A stretch of 64,000 nt of DNA from Saprospiraceae bacterium. GTDB lineage: Bacteria > Bacteroidota > Bacteroidia > Chitinophagales > Saprospiraceae. Made by a program: the position numbers and the translations under genes. The notes beneath the pieces are model-generated. The model was not told the origin of the DNA and did not search any database. It saw only the letters and a list, made by a program, of their open reading frames with translations. Of the stretch, positions 43,828 to 53,198 are shown piece by piece. Each line of letters begins with the position of its first letter. Within the stretch, counting starts at the first letter, position 1. The DNA is taken from contig JANQLV010000048.1 in NCBI GenBank assembly GCA_028280415.1, positions 62,001-126,000 of the forward strand, given 5' to 3'.

Positions 43828-46140
43828 ATGAATTTATTTAAAGAGTTCAAATTATTTATTCTTCCTGCATTTAAAGGATTGCCACTTATCATTACGCTGA
43901 TGGTGCTTGGCTATCTTGTGGCCAGCCAGGCACTCCAGTATATGCAACCCCAATACGAAGTGGGGGCCAAGATAAAACTGGATAACCGGGGACATGGAGA
44001 CAAGGAATACGAATTGTTTGACGAAAACTCTTCCAGTGCGAAAGGCAGTAACTTTCTTACCGAAGTGGAGGTTTTCAAAACGAAATCCTTACAGCTTAAA
44101 GCACTTGAAAAACTTGACTTTGATATTACTTATTGGCGGATCGGAGATATCCGAAAAGCTGATCTGTATAAAGAATCTCCTTTTTTGATAGACTATGTAG
44201 TGCTGGATTCCAGTGCGATGGATGAGGATATTTATTTAAAATATGTTGGCAAGGGTAAGTTCAGGTTTTATGAAGATGCCAATTTTACAAAATACAGCCA
44301 CTCCTTAAAATTTAAAAAAGCCTATACCGACAGCACTACAATTTCTTACCGGATTCGACGGAATCATGATTTTTTAAGAAAAAATGCACAGGCCTTAAGA
44401 ATCGGCGATCGTTTTGCTTTTCGCATTAACAATCTCGAGACCTTGGTTAAGGGGATTGACAATAGCAATTTCTTTTGTATGCCAGTGGATAAAGAAATTT
44501 ATATTGTAAAACTGCACTATAAACATGAACATCCTCAAAAAGCGGTTGATTTTCTCAATACTTTGCTGGACAGTTATATTGAAAGCGATGGCGAACGGAA
44601 ATCCTTGAAAGCCAGCAAGGTTTTACAATTCATTGAAAAAGAGCTGGATCGCCTGGGCGGAGAAATGAAAGTGGCAAGTATTAAACTGGCTGATTTTCGA
44701 AAGGCGAACAATATCATTAATGCCAAACAGGAAACGGAGGCTATCCTGCGTCAGTTGAATCAATTCGATGTTCAGAAACTGGCACTTGATCTTAAGGAAA
44801 TAGAACTCAATAATGTTTATGACTTTTTGAAATCAGATAAAGAACTCAGTGGTTTTTCACCGGATTTTGAAATGGTGAAAGATGATGTGTTCCAACTCAC
44901 TTTTATGGATTTGAAAAAGCTGGAAATTGAAAAGTTTGAACTTTCCGAAAAATATCCCGAGACCAGTCAGGAAATGCAAACCATGAATGCCCAGATAGCC
45001 GATCTTAAGGAGTTTATTATTGAGAGTATTGAGAAAAAATTAATCAATATTGAAGAGCAACGCGCTGAAATTTCCAGTTTGATCGATGAAGTACAGAGCA
45101 ATTTTGAATCTTATCCGGATAAGGAACGCAAACTCGCCCAGTTGGAGCGGGATTTTTTGCTAAAAGAAGAAACTTTCAATTATCTGAACAAAAAGAAACT
45201 AGAACTGGACATTGCCCATTCGGCTAATCAATCTTTACACCAGGTCGTTGATTACGCCATTTTACCCGAGCGCCCGAGTTCTCCCAATAGCAGCCTGATA
45301 AAAGGGGTAAGCATTTTTGCCGCTTTGGTCCTCTCACTCATTCTGATCTATGTACTCAATTTTTTCTTCCGGACAGTTACCTCGGTGTATGAACTGAAGG
45401 AGAAATTTGATTTTCCTTTGATCGGAACGGTCAAAAAACATCGTGGGAAATCCTTCAACCAGGAAATCCTTCTCAATCTTTACTCGAATGTACTGAATAT
45501 CGGAGCTTTTGAAGGAAACAAAATGATTACGCTGACTTCTATTTCTGAAAACGAAGGAAAAACCTTTATCGCCAAGGAATTGGGGACGCTCCTGGCCGAT
45601 TATGGCAAAAGAGTATTGCTGATTGACATGAATTTTAAAAACATGGAGAAAACAGAAGCCGGCTGGTTAGAAGATGTTATTAATTCTCCTGGAAACGATT
45701 TGGTAGAAAAAGCTTTTAGCCTTTTTCAAAATTTTACCCAAAGTATCTTAAACAGAATTTATTGGACACGAAAACTGCTGTGTTTTTTTGGCTATAAGAG
45801 TAAATCCCTGGAAGAACTGATGCTCCAATCTGATCATCAAAACAAAAATCTGGATTATGTCTTTCTGACCGGAGAAAATCAGCAACTGACTTCTACACAG
45901 CTTTTCTCCCCCAGTACTCGCCACTTTCTGAATGAGATGAAAAACAACTACGATGTGATTCTGGTGGATACGGATGATATCAGTACTAAAGTAGATGCTG
46001 CTGCTGCGATGATGATAAGTGACTTTAATTTCTTTGTATTCAGAAAGGGGGTATCCAGAGCAAGAAAATTAAACCATTGCAACAGGTTTGTGGAATCCTA
46101 TAATCTGAAAAACGTTTACATGATTTTCAATGGGAACTAG
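43828..46140 (+). CDS. Wzc-like chain-length regulator with degenerate tyrosine-kinase-like domain
   Basis: 770 residues. One membrane helix near 18-38, a periplasmic Wzz region with long coiled coils about 260-480, and a second helix near 492-513. The cytosolic BY-kinase-like part starts near 560: SISENEGKTF at the Walker A site, VLLIDMNFKN at Walker A' (normally an acidic residue where Asn is found) and VILVDTDD at Walker B. There is no C-terminal tyrosine cluster; the chain ends NLKNVYMIFNGN. So nucleotide binding may persist, but classical autophosphorylation looks lost. It works with the export lipoprotein and controls polymer length. It overlaps the flippase gene by 11 bases. Confidence 0.88.
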   Translation: MNLFKEFKLFILPAFKGLPLIITLMVLGYLVASQALQYMQPQYEVGAKIKLDNRGHGDKEYELFDENSSSAKGSNFLTEVEVFKTKSLQLKALEKLDFDITYWRIGDIRKADLYKESPFLIDYVVLDSSAMDEDIYLKYVGKGKFRFYEDANFTKYSHSLKFKKAYTDSTTISYRIRRNHDFLRKNAQALRIGDRFAFRINNLETLVKGIDNSNFFCMPVDKEIYIVKLHYKHEHPQKAVDFLNTLLDSYIESDGERKSLKASKVLQFIEKELDRLGGEMKVASIKLADFRKANNIINAKQETEAILRQLNQFDVQKLALDLKEIELNNVYDFLKSDKELSGFSPDFEMVKDDVFQLTFMDLKKLEIEKFELSEKYPETSQEMQTMNAQIADLKEFIIESIEKKLINIEEQRAEISSLIDEVQSNFESYPDKERKLAQLERDFLLKEETFNYLNKKKLELDIAHSANQSLHQVVDYAILPERPSSPNSSLIKGVSIFAALVLSLILIYVLNFFFRTVTSVYELKEKFDFPLIGTVKKHRGKSFNQEILLNLYSNVLNIGAFEGNKMITLTSISENEGKTFIAKELGTLLADYGKRVLLIDMNFKNMEKTEAGWLEDVINSPGNDLVEKAFSLFQNFTQSILNRIYWTRKLLCFFGYKSKSLEELMLQSDHQNKNLDYVFLTGENQQLTSTQLFSPSTRHFLNEMKNNYDVILVDTDDISTKVDAAAAMMISDFNFFVFRKGVSRARKLNHCNRFVESYNLKNVYMIFNGN

Positions 46141-47416
46141 AATTGGAAATATGAAAAGTGGAATGGGCAGAAGCATTCTGGTCCTCTTTGACCAGGGACT
46201 GGTTAGCGGAACCAGTTTCCTGACGGGGATTTTGCTAACCCGTTTGCTTGGACTGGAAGCTTATGGAGTATTTGTTTTACTCTGGATGGTAGTGCTGTTT
46301 GGGCTAAGTGTTACACAAGCTTTGATTACCAAACCTTTGCAGTCGATTGCACCCAAAATGGATAAGGAGGATTCAGACATTTATCTTTCCGATTTGCATG
46401 CTGTACAGCTCCTGTTTAGCATGTTGACTTTTATTATAATACTGCTTGCTTTATATGTTTTCAGCTTTTTTGCCTTTAGGGAGGTGCTTGATATACAAAC
46501 GATTTTCGGGCTTTCCATGGTCACCGCAGCAATGTTAGCCTATGATTTTTATAGAAAATGTTTCTTTTTAAAAAACGATATTCTTGCAGCGGTATTTAGT
46601 GATACTTTACTGGCAATTCTGCAAATCGGCGGGATTTTCTTATTGGCCCTGCTGGACAGTTTAAGTGTTTCCAGTTTTCTGCTTCTGGCCGCTTTTAACT
46701 ATCTATTATTGGTATTGTTCGGTTTTTTTAAAATTATCAGACCACGGTTTCAGAAAAAAGCTTTAAAAAATGTACTCCAAAAACATTATGCTTTCTCCAA
46801 ATGGTTACTTGGAACGGTAGCTGCCCAGTGGGTCTGCGGTAATTTCTTTATTATTTGTGCGGGTTCGATTTTAGGAACGGCTGCCGTAGGGGCCGTAAGA
46901 ATTGCTCAAAACGTGATTGGTTTGACGCATGTGATTTTTCTGGCAATGGAAAACATTGTTCCGATTAGTGCAGCCAGAATTTTTAAGGAAGGTGGTCCTG
47001 AAAGATTATTTGCCTTTCTCAAAAGAATCACGATTAGAATTGGTTGGGGAGTGATGTTGCTCCTGCTTTTGGTCGCTTTAGGGGCTCCTTACATTCTCAG
47101 CTTCCTTTACGGTGCCGAAAATGAACAATACAGTTATATTCTGATTGGCTTTTGCATTATCTATTTGCTGGTCTATATCAGTTACCCGCTTCGCTTTGCG
47201 CTCAGAACACTGGAAATTACCAAACCTATTTTTATTGCTTACATCATCAGCGCAGTGTTTAGTCTATTCGCTGCCGATATCTTCATCAGTAATTGGGGAA
47301 TAGGTGGTGTATTGGGAGGTTTGTTTATCACTCAACTCATTACTCAATTTGTCTATATTTTTTCACTTTGGAAAACTAAGAAGTACTATGAAAATCATTC
47401 ATTTGATACTAGGTAA
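46130..47416 (+). CDS. Polysaccharide flippase, Wzx/MATE-like
   Basis: 428 residues with about 12 hydrophobic helices throughout. The start region (SGMGRSILVLFDQGLVSGTS, then LLTRLLGLEAYGVFVLLWMV) is typical of oligosaccharide flippases of the MOP superfamily, which move lipid-linked repeat units across the inner membrane. It overlaps the preceding gene by 11 bases and the following glycosyltransferase by 29 bases, consistent with one operon. An internal ATG at 46151 is an alternative start avoiding the first overlap. Confidence 0.88.
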   Translation: MGTRIGNMKSGMGRSILVLFDQGLVSGTSFLTGILLTRLLGLEAYGVFVLLWMVVLFGLSVTQALITKPLQSIAPKMDKEDSDIYLSDLHAVQLLFSMLTFIIILLALYVFSFFAFREVLDIQTIFGLSMVTAAMLAYDFYRKCFFLKNDILAAVFSDTLLAILQIGGIFLLALLDSLSVSSFLLLAAFNYLLLVLFGFFKIIRPRFQKKALKNVLQKHYAFSKWLLGTVAAQWVCGNFFIICAGSILGTAAVGAVRIAQNVIGLTHVIFLAMENIVPISAARIFKEGGPERLFAFLKRITIRIGWGVMLLLLLVALGAPYILSFLYGAENEQYSYILIGFCIIYLLVYISYPLRFALRTLEITKPIFIAYIISAVFSLFAADIFISNWGIGGVLGGLFITQLITQFVYIFSLWKTKKYYENHSFDTR

Positions 47417-48521
47417 AGCGAATCCGGACAGGATGAATGGCGTAAATAAACTGGTTTACGAAATGGTCAGTACTCAGCATCGGCTCGGGTTCGATGTAAG
47501 GCTCTGGGGGATTACACAAAACCCCGTACACGATTACCCCGAACGACATTTTAAGACGGAGCTTTTCCAAATGATGAAGAATAAATTAAGTCTTCATCAA
47601 AGTATAAAGAAGGCAATTGCACAATTGCCTCAGGATACGGTAGTGCATTTGCATGGTAGCTTTATTCCTGAATTTTATCATTTTACAAAATTATTGCGCA
47701 GTCGAAAAATTGCTTATGTGTATACACCACACGGCGCATTGGCACCGGCAGCGATGAAGCGCCGGGGCTGGAAGAAAAAAATCTACCTAAAATTATTTGA
47801 AGAGCACTTAATTAAAAATGCAGCTTGTATCGTTGCTACGGGACAGTCGGTTTACGATAATGTAAGTCGTCTGGTGCCGATAAAAAATAAGGTATTGATT
47901 CCAAACGGGCAGCCAATTATTCCAAGAGCGGAGATAGAGGAAAGAACAGAAATGATTTTTGGCTTTTGCGGTCGTATTGCCCTGGAACATAAAGGGCTGG
48001 ATTTGCTTTTGGAAGGTTTCAAGATTTTTAAAGATAAAGGAGGCGAGGCAAAACTCCATTTGATCGGCGATGGTGCGGAGATGTCTGATTTTAAAAATAT
48101 CGCCCGCCGTCTGGAAATATTGGATGAATTGACGCTTTACGGCGCACGTTTTGGACATGAAAAAATTGAAATCCTTTCGGGTTTCGATGTGTTTGTACAC
48201 TCTTCGCGTATGGAGGGCTTTCCGGCTGCGGTACTTGAGGCCTGTGCGATGGGGCTACCGGTACTGATCAGTCGGCATACTAATGTTTGGGACTATATAG
48301 AGGAATATGATTGTGGCATTTTGATTGAGCCCAATGTCCCGGAAGTCATAGCGGAGCGTATGCTGGAATACGAAAAACTTTATCGGGAAAAAAGGATTGG
48401 GGAAATGGGGCAAAGAGCCCGGCAAATGATAGCCGAACAATTTGATTGGGAAGTGATCTGTAGAAAACTCTACGCAGCGTATGGCAAAGCTGTGAAAAAC
48501 ACTTATACAACGACTATATGA
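47388..48521 (+). CDS. Glycosyltransferase family 4
   Basis: 377 residues from the ATG at 47388 (MKIIHLILGKANPDRMNGVN), chosen because it begins the Rossmann fold and has the acceptor-side Asn-Gly-Val loop. Features: VHLHGSFIPEFYHF near 89, YTPHGALAPAAMKRRGWKKK near 114, FGFCGRIALEHKGLDLLLEG near 192 and the donor-binding HSSRMEGFPAAVLEACAMGL near 270 (E-x7-E). It adds one sugar of the repeat unit; donor unknown. It overlaps the flippase by 29 bases and its 3' end carries the left arm of a hairpin. Confidence 0.9.
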   Translation: MKIIHLILGKANPDRMNGVNKLVYEMVSTQHRLGFDVRLWGITQNPVHDYPERHFKTELFQMMKNKLSLHQSIKKAIAQLPQDTVVHLHGSFIPEFYHFTKLLRSRKIAYVYTPHGALAPAAMKRRGWKKKIYLKLFEEHLIKNAACIVATGQSVYDNVSRLVPIKNKVLIPNGQPIIPRAEIEERTEMIFGFCGRIALEHKGLDLLLEGFKIFKDKGGEAKLHLIGDGAEMSDFKNIARRLEILDELTLYGARFGHEKIEILSGFDVFVHSSRMEGFPAAVLEACAMGLPVLISRHTNVWDYIEEYDCGILIEPNVPEVIAERMLEYEKLYREKRIGEMGQRARQMIAEQFDWEVICRKLYAAYGKAVKNTYTTTI

Positions 48522-48575
48522 TTATATGTTGAAGAGATGATATGTTTTGCCCTTTTGACCTTTCAACCATATAGT
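48513..48575. repeat. Hairpin with ACTATATG arms at the glycosyltransferase/polymerase junction
   Basis: ACTATATG (48513-48520) pairs with CATATAGT (48568-48575), and inner segments ATATGTTGAA and TTTCAACCATAT extend the stem with a bulge. It straddles the stop codon of the GT gene. The core resembles the hairpin at 58064-58119, which also contains CTATATAGTT. Confidence 0.45.
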
Positions 48576-48600
48576 TACGTCTCTGTTTAAGCCTGCAAAT

Positions 48601-49869
48601 ATGAGTAGCACTAAGAAAAACAAGGTCGAATATTACCTTTTCATTTTCCTGGTGATTTTTATGGCACTGAGGATAGCTTCCTACTATGCCTTGTTTCCGG
48701 AGAATATCGGGCTTACTCGTTTGATTAAAATTGGTGGACGTTTCATGCTGACCGGTCTTGCTTTATTGGTGCTGATGCAGTTCAAAAAGAGCTGGAAAAA
48801 CATTCGGTTTCAGTATATCATGATGATCCCTCTGATCTTTTATTGCCTGTATTTATTTATGGGAATGCTTTCAATCATGTGGTCGACTAATCCGCCATTT
48901 TCGATGTTACAACTGTCGATGACTTTTGAAACATTCGTTTTTAGTTTGATCTTTTACCGGGTGATGATCTACTACGACCGGGTTTACGATCGGAAACTAC
49001 CCGTTATTGTTTCGCTATTGAGCAGAGCTGTTTTTTTTCATGCTATTTGGTTTATTCTGGGAGCTATATTTGACCCCGATTTTTATTACAGAACTACGCA
49101 TGGTGGAAGCGTAGCCAGATTAGGAGGCCTGATCATCAATCCGAATGAACTGGGCTTATTAGCCAATATAGGAATAGGAGCAGCCTACATTGAGATACTT
49201 TATGGTAATCCGAAAGCGACCAGGTTTCAGGTCATTAACATTATGACCATTGTACCAATGTTGCTAATGACCCAATCCCGGAGTTCTCTGTTTTGTTTTC
49301 TCTTCATTTCCGGTATTTATCTCTTATTGACCAAAAATTACTTTATAAAAGTAGGAGCGATTACACTGGCTATAATAGTTGTTCCGATTCTTTTTCAAAA
49401 AATCGTTTTGAAGGATGGTGATTTTGAAGAGGTAGCTAGTTTTACCGGGCGGAAAGAATTCTGGCAGGATTTGGTCAATGAAGGTTTTCCGGAGTATCCG
49501 ATTTTCGGCAGAGGTTTTATGAGTATTGCCGAAAATACCTGGTACAACAAGTACCAGAGTACTCATTCCTATGCTGCTTCCATGTGTCATAATACATATG
49601 TAGAAGTCATTACAAATCTTGGTTTGGTAGGCGTATTCATTTGTGGCCTACAGGTTTTGTGGACAATATTCGCCATTATTATCAATAAAAACTGGACCCT
49701 GAAAATTATGGCACTTTTTATGCTGTTTACTCTATTGATAAATTCAATAACCGAGTTTGGAATATTCGGGCATAATAATTATGCAATTATGTTTTATCAT
49801 TTTGTCTTTCTGTTTTTTACACTTGAATGTTTAAAAAAAGGAGATAAAAAAGTGGCTGTACAGCAGTAA
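48601..49869 (+). CDS. O-antigen ligase/polymerase-like membrane protein (Wzy/WaaL)
   Basis: 422 residues with about 10-12 membrane helices. The periplasmic loop between late helices holds the ligase-type segment: FTGRKEFWQDLVNEGFPEYP near 281, FGRGFMSIAENTWYNKY near 302 and the HNTYVEVITNLGLVGVFICG block near 335, typical of O-antigen ligase/polymerase proteins, where the conserved His-Asn follows a SYAASMC stretch. It would polymerise the repeat unit (Wzy) or ligate it. Place in the locus favours polymerase. The gene is 79 bases after the GT gene, with a hairpin between. Confidence 0.87.
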   Translation: MSSTKKNKVEYYLFIFLVIFMALRIASYYALFPENIGLTRLIKIGGRFMLTGLALLVLMQFKKSWKNIRFQYIMMIPLIFYCLYLFMGMLSIMWSTNPPFSMLQLSMTFETFVFSLIFYRVMIYYDRVYDRKLPVIVSLLSRAVFFHAIWFILGAIFDPDFYYRTTHGGSVARLGGLIINPNELGLLANIGIGAAYIEILYGNPKATRFQVINIMTIVPMLLMTQSRSSLFCFLFISGIYLLLTKNYFIKVGAITLAIIVVPILFQKIVLKDGDFEEVASFTGRKEFWQDLVNEGFPEYPIFGRGFMSIAENTWYNKYQSTHSYAASMCHNTYVEVITNLGLVGVFICGLQVLWTIFAIIINKNWTLKIMALFMLFTLLINSITEFGIFGHNNYAIMFYHFVFLFFTLECLKKGDKKVAVQQ

Positions 49870-49880
49870 AAACCAAATAA

Positions 49881-51176
49881 ATGACGCAAAGGAATATTTT
49901 TATAAAATACCTTTTCGATGATATTCTCAGGGATGATTATGTCTTACTTAAACTGTCTGAACAGTCCGTTGATACCCTGAATGAACATACCGATCTTGAT
50001 ATTCTCATTTACAAACGTGATTTAGAATCGATTCTCAAACTGATTTATCAGGATGCTTCTATTTTTAAAATTAAAAAAGAACAAAAAGCATCGATGGTGC
50101 AGTTGTTTATCTTTTTTAAGGATAGCAGCTTTTTACAAATTGATTTTCTTTTCGGCTTTTACAGAAAAACATTGGAATACCTTAGTCAGCAAGAAGTCAT
50201 GGAACATGCTTGCAGAAATCGGGATCAGATTCGAATTTGTGCCAATCATCATCTGCTGGAGCATGTGCTTTTGTTTCAAATTTTAAATGGCGCCAACATT
50301 CCGGAAAAGTATATCGATTATTTTAAAAATTTGGCACCGGAAGAATACTTTCGATTGCTGGATTATCTAAACGAAAAATACGATTTAAAAGAAAAGTCAG
50401 TTGAACAACTTGGAACATACTCTTTCCGGAAAAGAGAAAAAGTCCGTTCCATTTTAAATAAAAAAGGCATTAATCGCGGATGGAATCGTCTGCGAAATAC
50501 CTCGAAGTATCTTAAAGACATCCTTTCATCCATTCGAAATAGAAGAGGTTTTACGATTACTTTCAGTGGGGTAGACGGTGCTGGTAAAAGTACCATTATT
50601 CAGGAGATAAAGACCATTCTGGAGCACAAATTTCGTAAAAATGTGGTCGTCTTGCGCCATCGTCCCTCGATCTTGCCGATTCTGAGTGCATACAAACATG
50701 GAAAAGAAAAAGCGGAACAAATTGCCGCGGATACCTTGCCGAGACAAGGAAAAAATCAAAGTACTTTTTCTTCCTTAGTACGTTTCGCTTATTATTATTT
50801 CGATTATCTGATTGGGCAATTTTATATAAAAGTAAAATATCACTGGCGGGGTTATGCGGTACTCTACGATCGCTATTATTTTGATTTTATCATTGATAGC
50901 CGCAGGTCCAATATTGATCTGCCTAAAGGGCTTACCCGCTTTTTCTACAAATTTATTTACCATCCACCTTTGAATTTATTCCTATACGCTGATCCTAAAA
51001 TCATTTTACAAAGAAAAAAAGAGCTACCAAGCGAAAGCATTGTAGAACTTACTGAAAATTACAGAGCGCTTTTTGATAAACTGGATGATGAAAAAAAGAG
51101 ATATATCGCGCTGGAAAACATTGATAAAGAGCAGACTCTGAAAACTATTATTAATCACTATGTAGAATTGATATGA
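49881..51176 (+). CDS. Two-domain protein: nucleotidyltransferase-like N-terminus, thymidylate-kinase-like C-terminus
   Basis: 431 residues, cytosolic. The C-terminal half is a thymidylate-kinase-like P-loop domain: FSGVDGAGKSTIIQEI near 226 (Walker A), YDRYYFDFIID near 328 (DRY/x-D motif), and LQRKKELPSESIVEL near 375 in the LID position. The N-terminal 200 or so residues start with LLKLSEQSVDTLNEHTDLDI, whose TDLDILIYKRD resembles the DxD of a nucleotidyltransferase fold, and continue with QLFIFFKDSSFLQIDFLFGF. Genes of this type occur in Bacteroidota polysaccharide loci without assigned function. A kinase for a sugar, polyol or lipid acceptor is my inference. It overlaps the acyltransferase by 4 bases. 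Confidence 0.75.
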   Translation: MTQRNIFIKYLFDDILRDDYVLLKLSEQSVDTLNEHTDLDILIYKRDLESILKLIYQDASIFKIKKEQKASMVQLFIFFKDSSFLQIDFLFGFYRKTLEYLSQQEVMEHACRNRDQIRICANHHLLEHVLLFQILNGANIPEKYIDYFKNLAPEEYFRLLDYLNEKYDLKEKSVEQLGTYSFRKREKVRSILNKKGINRGWNRLRNTSKYLKDILSSIRNRRGFTITFSGVDGAGKSTIIQEIKTILEHKFRKNVVVLRHRPSILPILSAYKHGKEKAEQIAADTLPRQGKNQSTFSSLVRFAYYYFDYLIGQFYIKVKYHWRGYAVLYDRYYFDFIIDSRRSNIDLPKGLTRFFYKFIYHPPLNLFLYADPKIILQRKKELPSESIVELTENYRALFDKLDDEKKRYIALENIDKEQTLKTIINHYVELI

Positions 51177-51910
51177 TAAAAGGACTTTTTTTAAAAATAT
51201 TGAAAAAAAAGAATCCGGACTTTCGATTGGATGAGGCCGTTACGGACCGAATATTACTAAGTCTTTCCTTGCAAAAGATAAGTAATTTATTGCGCTCTTT
51301 GCACCTGCTTGCATACGGGAAAATACCCCGCTGGATGTTTATCGGCAAAGGCGTTCACTTATTTAATATTGCCAATATGCGTTTTGGCCGTTTTGTGCAA
51401 TTAGAAGATAATGTTTGTTTAAATGCTCTTGGAAAAGAAGCTTTGGAATTAGGGGACAATGTAAAAATAGGTGCGTATAGCCGGTTAATTATATCTACTT
51501 CTTTTAATGATATCGGAGCTTATATCAGGATCGGAGATAATGTCGGCCTGGGAGAATTCGCCTACCTCGGTGGGGCAGGTGGCCTGGAAATTGGAGCGGA
51601 TTGTATTATCGGTCAATACCTCAGTTGCCATCCGGAAAATCACAATTTCGGAGATAGCAGTAAACTTATTCGGCATCAGGGAGTGAACCGGAAAGGAATA
51701 AAGATCGGCCGTAATTGTTGGATCGGAGCTAAAGTGACCATCCTGGATGGTGTAAGAGTCGGTGATAATTGTGTCATAGCTGCCGGAGCAGTAGTAACCA
51801 AGAGCATGCCTGCCAATTCAGTGATCGGTGGTGTACCGGCTAAAGTACTCAAGAAGATAGAGCCGGAGCAGCAAAAACCAAAAAAAGAAAAAGAATTAGT
51901 ACATGCATAA
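51173..51910 (+). CDS. Left-handed beta-helix acyltransferase (LbetaH, Wbbj/LpxA-like)
   Basis: 245 residues. Hexapeptide repeats run from about 60 to 215 (e.g. FGRFVQLEDNVCLN, IRIGDNVGLGEFAYLG, IKIGRNCWIGAKVTILDGVR, VGDNCVIAAGAVVTKSMPAN), ending with SVIGGVPAKVLKKI, the standard O-acetyltransferase finish. The catalytic-type His lies in SCHPENHNFG near 160. It probably acetylates a sugar of the repeat unit. A highly charged tail (EPEQQKPKKEKELV) follows. It overlaps the upstream gene by 4 and the downstream gene by 8 bases. Confidence 0.9.
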   Translation: MIKGLFLKILKKKNPDFRLDEAVTDRILLSLSLQKISNLLRSLHLLAYGKIPRWMFIGKGVHLFNIANMRFGRFVQLEDNVCLNALGKEALELGDNVKIGAYSRLIISTSFNDIGAYIRIGDNVGLGEFAYLGGAGGLEIGADCIIGQYLSCHPENHNFGDSSKLIRHQGVNRKGIKIGRNCWIGAKVTILDGVRVGDNCVIAAGAVVTKSMPANSVIGGVPAKVLKKIEPEQQKPKKEKELVHA

Positions 51911-53198
51911 ACCGACTGTTTTAGTAACTGCTTATGCCGTCAATCCATACAAAGGATCTGAGGATGGAATGGGCTGGAATATGATTTTACAAATTGCCCG
52001 ATTTCAGAAAGTAATTGCAATTACACGTCAAAATAATCAGCCGGCTATTGACCGATATCTCAAAGAGAATTCGGTCAGACAGATCGAAAATATCAAATTT
52101 GAATATTTTGATACACCTTATTATACGCGTTTCTGGAAAAGAGGTGGCCGGGGAGCATTGCTTTATTTTTACTTGTGGCAATATGCTGTGAGCCGATGGA
52201 TTCAGAAACAAAATTGGGAATTTGATATTGTTCACAATCTCAATTTTCACAATGACTGGACACCGTCCTTTTTATGGAGATTAAATAAACCTTTCGTTTG
52301 GGGTCCCATTGGACATCATCCGCAAATACCCTATGTTTTTTTGAAAAAATACGGGTTGGGGCAGGTGATGAGAGAAGGGATTCGATGGGCCGCCAAACGA
52401 TTTTTTTGGAACTTTGACCCGTTTTTACAACGAACCAAAAATAAAGCACAACATATTTTTGCGATGAACAGTCAGGTGGGCAAGGTGCTAAACCTGCCCG
52501 ATTCCAAAGTGACTATTTTACCCTCAGTAGCATCCGAAAGGGTAGAGCATTACGAACGGTATCCCGGTAAATCTTTCAATGTATTATCTATTGGCAGATT
52601 TGTCGCCCTAAAAGGCTTTGATATAAGCATTCGATCCTTTGCCGCTTTCTACCATACGCTTTCGGAGGAAGACCGGAAAGAAGCCACACTGACAATTGTA
52701 GGGAAGGGACCGGCAGAACCCATGCTGCGTTCTCTGGTCGAACAGCTCAATATTCTTGAAGCGGTGAATATCATTTCCTGGATTGAAAGAAATCAGCTCA
52801 AATTGATTTATCAGGGAGCGGATGTCTTTTTATTTCCCAGTCACGAAGGTGCGGGGATGGTTGTTTCCGAAGCTTTGTCCTATGGACTTCCGGTATTGTG
52901 TTTTGACAACTGCGGCCCCGGTGAATTTATCAACAAGACTTGTGGCCTGGCTATTCCTTATCAGGATTACGAAACGAATGTCAACTTTTTTAAACAGGAT
53001 TTACTCCGTCTTTTCCATGATCGGGATTTATTAAAACGGTTATCTTCCGGTGCATTGCGCCAACATCGCAATCGTTTTACCTGGGATTTGAAAGGGGATA
53101 TCTTTCATACTGTTTATCAGTCCATTCTTTCTGAAACTAGTTCGAATATCCAAAATGAAAACGATAAAGAATATCACATTTATACATCTTCTAAATGA
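51903..53198 (+). CDS. Glycosyltransferase family 4
   Basis: 431 residues. N-terminal Rossmann half opens VTAYAVNPYKGSEDGMGWN with the GSE loop common to GT4 enzymes acting on lipid-linked sugars; NLNFHNDWTPSFLWRLNKPF near 118 and WGPIGHHPQIPYVF near 139 follow. The donor half has VLSIGRFVALKGFDISIRSF near 223 and FPSHEGAGMVVSEALSYGLP near 310 (E-x7-E). The donor and linkage are unknown. It overlaps the acyltransferase gene by 8 bases and the next glycosyltransferase by 44 bases. Confidence 0.9.
   Translation: MHKPTVLVTAYAVNPYKGSEDGMGWNMILQIARFQKVIAITRQNNQPAIDRYLKENSVRQIENIKFEYFDTPYYTRFWKRGGRGALLYFYLWQYAVSRWIQKQNWEFDIVHNLNFHNDWTPSFLWRLNKPFVWGPIGHHPQIPYVFLKKYGLGQVMREGIRWAAKRFFWNFDPFLQRTKNKAQHIFAMNSQVGKVLNLPDSKVTILPSVASERVEHYERYPGKSFNVLSIGRFVALKGFDISIRSFAAFYHTLSEEDRKEATLTIVGKGPAEPMLRSLVEQLNILEAVNIISWIERNQLKLIYQGADVFLFPSHEGAGMVVSEALSYGLPVLCFDNCGPGEFINKTCGLAIPYQDYETNVNFFKQDLLRLFHDRDLLKRLSSGALRQHRNRFTWDLKGDIFHTVYQSILSETSSNIQNENDKEYHIYTSSK

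Noticed and set aside
47304-47387. Upstream extension of the first GT4 gene to 47304
   Set aside because: The extra residues lie deep inside the flippase gene and precede the normal start of the Rossmann fold; the ATG at 47388 is preferred.
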